Shown in pieces: positions 23,963 to 33,301 of a stretch of 64,000 nt of DNA. The stretch is from Acorus gramineus (lineage: Eukaryota; Streptophyta; Magnoliopsida; Acorales; Acoraceae). The stretch lies in assembly GCA_030737835.1 (NCBI GenBank), contig CM060850.1, forward strand, positions 6,439,299 to 6,503,298, read 5' to 3'. The notes beneath the pieces were generated by a model. The model searched no databases. It had not been told where the DNA came from and saw nothing but the letters and a program-made list of their open reading frames with translations. Every line of letters starts with the position of its first letter. Positions within the stretch are counted from its first letter, which is position 1. The position numbers and the translations under genes are program-made.

Positions 23963-24484
23963 GGGGCGGTTATTTCAACCCCATCAACTCTTCCACCCAC
24001 CCCTTATAATTTTTTTTGTTTTTCCCACCTCGGACCAGCGGAGCATCCACGAGGGGTTGCTCATGAAGGCGTGGTACGGAGCGGCGATCACAGCCGTGGA
24101 CAGCGGACTGGAGCGCGATGAGTTTGTATGAGGCGTCGAAGGTGACGTGTCCCTCCTCGACAAGGCAGCAGAGCTCTCAGGCTCCCTGATCAACGACAGA
24201 GGGGAAGGTGGAGAGGAGGCAGCGGTGGACGGCATCGCCGTCGACGGGGGAAGAGGAGGAGGAGCGGAGGTTGTTGAAGATGGAGGCGACGGCGAGACAT
24301 CGTAGGGAGGGTTGGGGGAGACGGGTCCTCTCGAGGAACAAATCGAGGAGTGTTTGTTGGTTAGCGGCGTTGATAGAGTGAGTTAGGATAAAAAAAAAAA
24401 AAAAGAAAGAAGAAGAAGAAGAAGAAGAAAGAAGAGGTTTTAAGGGGTGGGTGAAGGAGTTGATGGGGTTGAAATAACAGCCCC
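23963..24484 (-). mobile_element. Mutator-like element (Pack-MULE-like) carrying a gene-like fragment
   Basis: Terminal inverted repeats of about 47 bp begin GGGGCGGTTATTTCAACCCC on the left and GGGGCTGTTATTTCAACCCC on the right (read inwards), with only a few differences. The flanks are TTATCCATA (23954-23962) and TTGTCCATA (24485-24493): a 9-bp target duplication with one change, the Mutator hallmark. The interior (about 24030-24385) is far more GC-rich than the surroundings. On the minus strand it reads as a protein-like segment containing NQQTLLDLFLERTRLPQPSL, RCLAVASIFNNLR and ELCCLVEEGHVTFDASYKL, with one in-frame stop. That is what a captured host exon looks like. I do not recognise the donor gene. 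There is no transposase, so the element is non-autonomous. Confidence 0.8.
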
Positions 24485-25530
24485 TTGTCCATAACAGCCC
24501 TCTTGTATCAGCGTCTGTCAACGGATAAAAAAAAAAAAAAATCACAATCGGTTTTTTCACGTCGAAGGGGTTCTTAAGAGCGGCAAGGGCAATTTCGTCC
24601 CAAAATAATTTCACCGACGAATTCCAATGTGCCATGCAATTGGGGCATTTCGGGAAGATCCCTTCTATCAATTGAATACGGATTAAATTGGGTGCAAATA
24701 TGTAGAGTTCTCATGGAGATTTATAGAACACATGAATCTCAAAAAAAAAAAAGAAAAAAAAAGAGAGTTTAAAATGACATAAAAGACATGAAAATTCTTT
24801 TCAATTTTCAAATTTTGCTAACTTAGATCTTTGAAATGAATTGTTAAATATAGCTTATCAATCATCTAAAAAAAAAGAAAAATATATGTATCCACTTATC
24901 ATACACTCAAGTATAAAAAGTGCATATGAAGATAACTCCGTGAATATTCTAATTTTCTATATATTATAAAATTGTGTATATTTATATTGTATATTATTTA
25001 AAATTAGTTACTTATTAATCATAATTCTTAAAATTTAAATAACTAATACATTATTTTCATACCACATAAGAAACTCTCTTATCTTTAAATGAAAAGATTT
25101 AAGAATGCATATGAATACTAAGGTATATCTTATTAATTATTTTTCAGATCATTTTACTTATAAATTCTTTATCAAATTTGATACAATCAATTCGTTTTAC
25201 ATATAATTTTTTTTATTTTTTATTTAAAATATATTATTGTATCTTAATATATATTTTATATAGCAGTACATACATGCTTCATAGAAATATATATAATATT
25301 TTAAAAAAATAAAAACGATGAGGATTCTAATGGAGTTGGATGTTTCTCCATGACCAATACAAATTATAATGTCCCAAATGCCCGCTATGAACCCCAAAAA
25401 TAAAAAAAATATTTCAAACTAAACTTTCCAATCTACCCTCCTCAAGTAACGACAATTTATATTATCCCTGACACCCCCCTCTCCCGCACAACTTCCAGGG
25501 AAGGGAGGGTCAGTCCGACAACCAATACCA

Positions 25531-28500
25531 ATGGAGATAATCCCATATTCCAAAAAAAACCCTCCCAAACCCTCAAATTCCCCATCCACCCTCCCCTGGC
25601 AAGAGATGTTCCGCTCCGCCTCCCTCCCCCGCCCCCCCTCCCCGCCAAAACCTCCGCCACCACCACCACCTCAACAACCCCCACCACCACCCCCTCCTCC
25701 GCCGCCGGACGACCACCTCGTCCGCCTCTCCCTCTACATCGCCACCGCCCACGCCTTCCTCGCCTTCTCCCTCCTCCTCCTCTACGGCCTCTTCCGCCTC
25801 CTCGAGTCCTTCCTCCGCCCCCTCCAATGGGCCCTCCTCTGCTCCATCCCCCTCCGCGCCCTCCACTCCGCCCTCCTCTCCTTCTGGTCCGAACCCCTCC
25901 GCCTCGGCCTCCTCCCCACCCTCCTCGCCCTCCCCTCCGCCCTCCTCTCCTCCTCCGCCTCCTCCCTCCTCGACCTCCGCTCCGCCCTCTTCCGCCGCCC
26001 CTCCCCCTCCCCCCCTTCCTCCGCCGGCTTCCCTCGCCTCCTCCGCTACCTCCTCTCCTTCGCCGTCTTCGTCTCCGCCTACGAACACCTCGGCAGCGTC
26101 ACCGCCGTCGCCGTCTTCTCCCTCGGCTTTCTCCTCATCCCCGCCGCCGACTCCCTCGCCAAGACCTCCGCCTCGATCAACCGCCGCACGACGAGCTCCT
26201 CCGGCCGCGGCGCGTTCTTCACGGGCGGGATCTTGAAGAGGCTGAACACGATCGTGGCCGTCGGACTGATCGCGGGGATGATCGCGGGGGTTTTGGTCGG
26301 GGGCCTCTTCTTCTCGTACAAGATCGGCGTGGAGGGCAAGGACGCCGTGATGTCGCTGAAATCGCAGGTGCAGAGCGGGAACTACGCTGATCTGATCGGC
26401 TTGAAGCGGTGGATGGACGACAACGACGTGGCCGGGACCGTCGATCGTTACTCGGCGAGGCTGTACGAGACGGCCGTGGAACAGATCGATAGCCTCGCCG
26501 AGCAGTACAACCTCACCGACCTCGTCGACGGGCTCAAGCAGTTCATCGTCTTCGAATCCGTCAATCCAGCCGCCTCCTCTGCCGCCGAATCGACGGCTCT
26601 GATCGCCTCTCCCCCCCATCCGTACACGGAGAGGCTCCGCTCACTCAGCAACCACATCAAATCCCGCAATTGGACCGAGATCTACGTCGGATTGGACTCG
26701 ATCGTGAGGGAATTGGTGATCTCGAGAGAGGGCGTCGTGGAGAAGGCCAAAGTGTACGCTCTCCAAGGCGCCGACGTTGCTCGGCGTGTGTTAACCGGAG
26801 GCAAATCACTCATCGGAGGAAGCGCGAGTCTCGCGCTCTCGCTAGGCCTCTCGGTGCTCTCCGGTGCGGCGGGGGTTCTGAATTTCGTGTCCCAATTGAT
26901 GGTGTTTCTGTGGGTTCTGTATTACCTGATCACGTCGGAGTCCGGCGGGGCGACCGAGCAGGTGCTCGCGATGCTCCCGATATCGAAGCCCACGCGGGTG
27001 CGGTGCGCTGAGGTTCTCGATCACGCGATCAGCAGTGTTTTTCTTGCGACGGCGAAGATCGCGATCTTTCAGGGGTGCTTGACTTGGCTGCTGTTCAGGT
27101 TCTATTCGATACATTTCTTGTATGTCTCGACCGCGCTCTCGTTCGTTAGCCCTCTATTGCCAATTGTGCCTCCGTGGGTGTCATCGATACCCGCTGCGTT
27201 GCAGCTTGTCATGGAGGGTCGGTACATTGAAGCGGTGGGTTTGGTGGTGGTGCATTTGATGTTGATGGACTATGGGGCGTCGGTTGTTCAGAAAGACATT
27301 CCTGGGCACAGCCCTTACCTCACTGGGCTTAGCATTCTTGGGGGGATGGCGTTGTTCCCTTCTGCGCTTGAGGTAAGTGATCATATTCCTCTTTGAACAT
27401 TATTATAGTGTTGAGAGTGGCTTTCGTGTTGTTTATCAGTTAGGTAGCATTTGAAAATGAGCTTTTAAGCTGCTTTTTAAATTCACCAAAAAAAATATGC
27501 TTTTGTTTTGTTAGACTTTTTTTTGTTGAGTGCTGATACACACAGTCCTTTTTGCAACCCGTTTTGTAGCCCCATACGCTATGATAACGTAGTATATACT
27601 GCATTATCATAGTATATGGATCTTATCATAGTATATGACCCAATTTTTTTTTCATTTTTTCACTATGAAAAAAAAAAAAACTAATATATCTCAGTATATA
27701 CTTCATTTCATATAACATCATACACTTCAAAGAGTGAGTGTATGATTTTTAAAAAAAAAGGGGGATGGACTGCAATTGGGGCTGCAATGTGGGCTGTGTG
27801 TATCTTTTTCCTTTTTTGTTTGTTGGGAGAGGGGGTTATATCTAATTTTTTTTTTCCCACAAACTATGATCACTTGGGGCATTTAGAAGGAAGTTTGGTA
27901 AAGGCTATGTTTGGAAATAGGTTTGGGCGTTAGCTTTTTCTAAATAGCTAGGTTTGAAACCGAGTTTACAGGAAGTTGTCTATCCACTGATTATGGAAAA
28001 GCTAGATTTTGACTACTTTTTTGTGAAAAGTTGTCTACAGCTTGAAATTGAGCTATAGTTTTTTTTTCTGTTTGGAAATGTGTTTGAGGAACTTAGAGTT
28101 TCTGCAAAACCTAAGAGCACCCCAAACATGTTTCCAAACAGGGTCGAAGTATGATTCCTGTAAGAGCAGAATCCTCTAAACCTGTTTTGAGGCACTATTT
28201 TAGCAGTTGACGATGATGCTTAAAGCTGACAGGGTTGGAAAACAAGGCCTCTATTTAGATGTTGATGTGCTGAATATTGTCTGAATTCCTGCTACCCATA
28301 CCGAGTTGAATTGATAAGTATGGGGGAATGCACATCACCTTTAAAACTTTTATCAATAAAGCAGCCTTCCACTGGCAAGAGCAAATTAAGCTATTGAGAC
28401 GTTCTTCACTATCAAGAGAATTTTTGTTTACCATGCCTCATAGGAGTTAGAGAAGCACCTTGTGAAGATGTGATATGGATTTGAAATTGGATCTGTTTAT

Positions 28501-30334
28501 AACCTTTAAACTAGTTTGGAGAATAGGAGATACAGATACACTGGATGGCTGTCTTTTCATGAGTGAAATTATAGACAATCAATTTGTTGTACCATTGAAC
28601 CTGAGAAAGGGGCATGACAACAGATTTTATTACATGTATTTGGGGTTGGCTTATGGATCACAGTGTGATGTTTCATGGTGTCAAATTGTCTTACAGCAGT
28701 CCTCAACCTTATGCCAGCCCCAAATTAACTGGTCATAAGTTCATGGAAGGTAATTTGTGAATGGTGAGCATTGGAGGGGTTGACATGATATGGCTGAGAT
28801 GAGCTAGCCTGTAGGGAAATTCACCTTATTTGTTACGTAACTATGCAATTTAAGCTCATGCAATTAAGGAAAGATCCTTACATTAGACGGGCAAGGAAAA
28901 AAGGATGATATTTTGAAAATTTGAAAATGAATCCTGCAACTTGTGAACCTTTTATTAATTGAATATTCTTATTTCAAAGTCAAATCTGCAAAGTGTTATG
29001 TATGGTATGGCCGTATGGGTAAAGGAGTGTGCTTTTATAGCCTGAAGTCACAGATCCATTTGAGGTTTGGATACAAAGATTGGTCAAAGTGTTGAACTTA
29101 AATTTGAATAGTTAATTGTTGCCATGAGTTGGTTTGAAGGCATTTATATAGAGAGGATCCAGAGTTCAGTAAGACAAGCAGTTTCTTGTACGAGGTTAAC
29201 AAGTGATGGAACAGTCTTGAGAGTTTCACATTAAGATGGATGCACTAGTTGAATGTGATTTATTCCAGAATTCGTTTCATGTTTCTTGTTGGCAGTAAAT
29301 GCATTCTTTTTTCAGTTTGTGCTATTTTTTTTATTCATGGATATTAACTGGAGATGCAAATGCTAAATGAGATCCAGATTTATTAACTGAATAGAAGTGC
29401 TAGAATCTATGATGAATCTGATGCGATCAAATTCATATGACTTTAGTTGGACATAGCTCAATGGTAGACTACAAAATTTACAATCAGGAGGTCCTTGGTT
29501 CAAATCTAGGTTGGAACAGAGATGAAAGAAATGAGGAGAGGTAGAGTCATGGATTTGGAAGATGAAAAGGAAGAAATGAAGATTTGAGGGAGATATGTCA
29601 CAAGAAGGTGAAAGAAGAGAATACACACACACATGGAAGTGATAGGAAGCAAATACTTGTTGAAGGAAATTTAGTTGGATTCATTTTATAAGGTCGAATA
29701 AGCTCACAAACTTTAATGTATAATCACATTCCACCATCTTAAAAGTTATAAAAGATCTAATTATCTATGCTAATTTTGATTACTTAAAGTCCATTATCCC
29801 CAAATCACTTTTTCTAGTATGTAGAACACTGGCCTTACAGCAGTAACATCTAATAAATTGAACTATAATAAAACAAGGTGAGTTTTTTGTTAGAATTTTT
29901 CAAAGTCACAGGATATCAGGACAATCAAGGGTTCAAAATTTGTGTTTGCTGCAGTGGAGTTGTCAGCATTGCCCTTGCCTAAATAAATAATGGTTACGCA
30001 TCTTCTATTTGTTCAGCATGCAAAACTGCTGCTGCTTCTGATTCCTTATGACATATTTTTGGCAATATATTTCTCAAGCATTATTAAGATCATCTCCTTA
30101 CAAAATAACAACAACAGAATACTTGCTCAAAATTTTATTTTAGTTTATGTAGATATGCATTTTCCATGTGTCTAGCCTTAATATATGTACTTTGATGATT
30201 AACTTGTCATCTTTAATTTTTAAATTACACGACAGGGGGCAATAATGGGACCGCTGATAATGACTGTGGTGATAGCATTGAAGAATCTGTATGTAGAGTT
30301 TATTCTGGCAGATACAAAGGAGCACAGTGATTAG
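25531..30334 (+). CDS. TMEM245-like multi-pass membrane protein (AI-2E transporter family)
   Basis: Exons are 25531-27372 and 30236-30334, joined at GCGCTTGAG|GTAAGT and CGACAG|GGGGCA in phase 0, giving 646 residues. The protein resembles plant TMEM245/C9orf5-like proteins (Arabidopsis At5g55960), whose C-terminal half belongs to the AI-2E permease-like superfamily; its biochemical function is not established. Visible features are a proline-rich N-terminus with long Pro runs (about residues 35-65), hydrophobic segments at about 67-110, and a cluster of membrane spans in the last 230 residues. The latter include [37 protein letters not shown] and, in exon 2, [20 protein letters not shown]. Codon use is extremely C/G-rich in the first kilobase and relaxes later. 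An internal Met (MFRSASLP, residue 26) is an alternative start. The 2.86-kb intron holds two MITEs and a SINE. Confidence 0.87.
27534..27804 (-). mobile_element. MITE, family with TGATAC ends, copy 3 (in TMEM245-like intron)
   Basis: Runs from TGATACACACAGTCC to GGGCTGTGTGTATC, with TTTTGCAACCC / GGGGCTGCAATG subterminal words. It is the same family as 1171-1413 and 3629-3910 but in the opposite orientation. It carries the ACGCTATGATAACGTAGTATA and ATCTCAGTATATACTTCAT blocks. It begins about 160 bp inside the intron. Confidence 0.55.
27905..28143. mobile_element. MITE with TGTTTGGAAA termini (in TMEM245-like intron)
   Basis: The left end TATGTTTGGAAATAGGTTTGG and the right end, read on the other strand as CCTGTTTGGAAACATGTTTGG, form a clear terminal inverted repeat of about 20 bp. 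The 240-bp element is non-coding. Related elements with diverged ends occur at about 2117-2345 and 14857-14932. No target duplication was found. Confidence 0.55.
29445..29650 (+). mobile_element. tRNA-derived SINE or tRNA pseudogene (in TMEM245-like intron)
   Basis: A Pol III A-box TAGCTCAATGG (29454-29464) and a B-box GGTTCAAATC (29497-29506) lie 43 bp apart, the spacing found in tRNA genes. The anticodon arm does not fold properly and the acceptor stem pairs poorly, so this is not a working tRNA. A purine-rich body follows and runs into ACACACACAC at about 29625. This composition fits a tRNA-headed SINE in the same orientation as the host gene. Confidence 0.6.
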
Positions 30335-33301
30335 CATCCATCATTCTGTGAAGAATTTCATTCTCAGCCTCTCTGAAATGATACAGAGAACTACAGGTTA
30401 CCACCCATGCTGAGGATATTGTCTCCTCTTTGTGCAATTTGTTTATGTTGTATTTATTAATTTTTTTGTGTGTGATTATTTCCTCCCATTTAGAGTGATT
30501 TTAGGGTGTGCATGTGTGTTTTCCATCATATGTTTATTGCTGTTATAGTGTTATGCTAGGGAGAACTGTACATTATAAGCATTTGAGTGAATGACTTAGA
30601 GAGTTATGATTGTATATTTATGATGGGATTTTTTTATATAAAAAAATAAAAATAAAATTCATGAATTGATGTTGTTTCCATGAGAAATATCTAGTGTTGC
30701 ATCCTTTCAAATCTGTTTATTGGTTTCTTGCTCCTTTTGATTGTTTGGCAGTCAATCAATGGATCAAATTTGCATGTTTTGGGATTCAAAACAATTAAAA
30801 TTTTTTTGAGATAATTAAGTTCGAATGAAAGATGGTCTGATTGAATATTGATAGTCAAAATCAAGATTTCATGTTTTCTCGTCTTTTTATGATGAATCAT
30901 TCAAGATTTTACACATATATATATTATGGAATTTTTTTTTTTAAGTTCACGTAAACATGTCTATTTAAGAATTGGTTTTTCACTTCTTCATATTCAACCG
31001 TCTATTTGATTTTTAGTCCCTCCGTCAAACGTCCATCCATACATTTAATTTATGAAATGTAATTTATTTTTAAATCCCTATAAACTATGTTATTTAGTGA
31101 TTAATTCCTCCCTTCTTTTTATTTTACAGAGACTGATCACTAAATAACATAGTTTATAGAGACTTAAATATAAAATCACATTTCACAAATTAACGGTGTA
31201 TGTATGGATGGACGTTTGACGGATGGACTAAAAACTAAATAGGCGGTTGAATATGGGGATTAAAAAAGAAATATGAAGAAATGAGGGATCGATATTTAAA
31301 TAGATATCTTTACATATACTTAAAATTAAAAATCTTATTAATTTATTATAAATATTACATTTTTGTCTAATTATGTGGCTATTGTACTTTCTTCTCAATC
31401 ACAGACACAAGGTTTCATACTTTCATGGGACAATCATATGGCTTTCTCGTGTCTGTACTCTGACACCCCTGTTTTTTTATGGGAAAAAATGATATAATTA
31501 CTTGTAAACTTAGCTGCATGTGTTTTAATCCATGTAATATCCTTAAATCACTATAAAGCCCTGTCTTATGCTGTGCTGTAGTTAATACTCTGCCTCAAGG
31601 TTAAAATTTCATCAAAAAAGAAAAACTGAAATATTGAATATCATATTTGAATAAGTCCTGATAAAATTTAAAAATCAAAATAAAATCATTTTTACGATCA
31701 AAATGTATTTGAAACTGAAATATCAAAAACAACCTTATGACTTGACAAGCTTTGGGAGACTCCAGTTTAGGCGTGAAAGGTTTATGATTGATAAGGAGAG
31801 AAATGTTAGATGAAGGGAAAAACATTATGGTAATTTCACATGTCTAGTTAGGATTAACTACAAGTCTGATTAGTTAGGATAACGGCATGGATTAAAACAA
31901 CAATTTATTAATAAGATCGAGACCTGCAGTGATTTAAGGATTTTACGGGGAACTAAAACTTATTTAACCAAGTTTAAAGGGGTGGGGTTTTCAATACAAT
32001 GGGTGGCTTTAGTTGCCCCCGTAATTGTAATTTGACTTTAGTGTGTTAGCTTGGCCAGGTGTTGGGTTAACTGCATAGCAAAAAAAGTACACCGTATTTT
32101 TTTAAATATTTGTTAAAGTACTTCGATTAAATATTTTTCATATAAAACATACCGTATCGAAGATAATTTATACAAAATTCACTAATATATATTAATGCTT
32201 AAATTATCTAAAAAATAATCTAATTATCTCTATACTCTTTCATATTTTTTCCGTATGATCTATGAATGTACACGTCTCGCATCGAACATGACACTTGTCG
32301 AATATATGGACCGTTACTAAATTTTAAAATAAAAAATTATCCTTCCAAAAACATAAAAAATTCAAATGAAATCATCTAATTATGATTTCATCCTTGTCCA
32401 CCCAAACCCTTACTAAAGAGGATTAAAAAATAATTTTCTATTCGTTGTTAGTTTTTTCATTAGTTTTCCATTTGGATGTGACATAAAGTTATTCGCTCTC
32501 GTATATTATACCATAATAGAAAACAATCTATACAGGATAAACAAATTTTTGTTAATTTTTTTTTTTTTTTTTTATTCTCATTGATAAACATAAAAAATAA
32601 TATTTTTGTTGTTTGATTCATCTTTGATAAAACGAAAATAAATGATGGATAAGAGATTGATAAAAGTTTAACTTTTCCTTTTTTATAACCTTAAAATAAT
32701 TTTTTTTGTTTTTTGACAATTTAAAACTCATGGACCAACTAACCAAATTTACCAAGCCCTTTTGAATGATCCAACAGAAAAACCTTTCAAGAAACAATTC
32801 CTTTAACTTAACAACCCAAGAGAAATCCCAATCCCTACACAATCCTCCCAATTAACATATACACACCATCAAATTAGGCATCCAAATCTCCACCAATCTT
32901 CATACAAAAAAAATTAATTTAACACATTAGTAGCTAGTTTAAAGAGGTCTTCTCCAATCAAAAAGTCAATCTCATCACCAACATTTTAAAAGCCAAACCC
33001 CTTCTATATGGGAATTAACAGATCCCCAACCTTTCCAAACCTACAAAGAGAACAAGTCACCACCTTTCATAGAAAAAAAAAAAAAAAAATTGTATTCTTT
33101 TCCCCCATTGCTTCATAAACAAACTAACAAAATAAAGATTGGCCAACAACACTTCAATTTCTCACCCTTTTTGAAGCAAAGCAGTTAGATTCTCAGTCAC
33201 CATCCCTCCCCAACCCTCCCCACCTCACCATACCTTAAAAACACACACAAAACGAATGTCTGGGCATTCAAAATTTCCTTCTATACTTTAGTACTACTTC
33301 A
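30335..33301. other. Intergenic region between the TMEM245-like and RING genes
   Basis: The first 300 bases are probably 3' UTR of the TMEM245-like gene. A large foldback element occupies 30960-31304. The rest (31310-33240) is AT-rich with poly-T and poly-A tracts (about 32555-32575 and 33070-33090) and shows no coding signal. The RING gene promoter should lie in the last few hundred bases. No convincing TATA box was picked out there. Confidence 0.5.
30960..31304. mobile_element. Large foldback (hairpin) MITE
   Basis: Two arms of roughly 150 bp are inverted copies of each other. TCTATTTAA opens the left arm and TTAAATAGA closes the right arm. GTCAAACGTCCATCCATACA is mirrored by TGTATGGATGGACGTTTGAC, and AACTATGTTATTTAGTGAT by ATCACTAAATAACATAGTTT, around a loop of about 40 bp. 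The whole could fold into one long hairpin. It has no coding capacity, and no target duplication was confirmed. Confidence 0.75.

Larger units (their letters stand above)
22236..25530. other. Intergenic region between the ABCG26-like and TMEM245-like genes
   Basis: This is AT-rich sequence holding a copia-like LTR with extreme GC tracts (about 23530-23760) and a Mutator-like element with a gene-like fragment (23963-24484). Outside these I see no gene. The stretch at about 24495-24670 is moderately GC-rich and open on the minus strand but matches nothing I recognise. The last 150 bases before the TMEM245-like start become C-rich, in keeping with its 5' UTR. Confidence 0.5.

Noticed and set aside
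25573..26619. 348-codon open frame on the minus strand over the TMEM245-like gene
   Set aside because: It is almost entirely Gly/Glu/Arg, as expected from antisense of a C-rich Pro/Leu/Ser coding sequence. It matches no family and overlaps a well supported gene.
29447..29520. Functional tRNA gene
   Set aside because: A and B boxes are present, but the anticodon stem and acceptor stem do not pair well and no clear anticodon loop forms.
25531..30334. Bacterial origin of the AI-2E-type protein
   Set aside because: The family is widespread in eukaryotes as TMEM245, the gene has a plant intron, and it matches plant homologues in its C-terminal spans.
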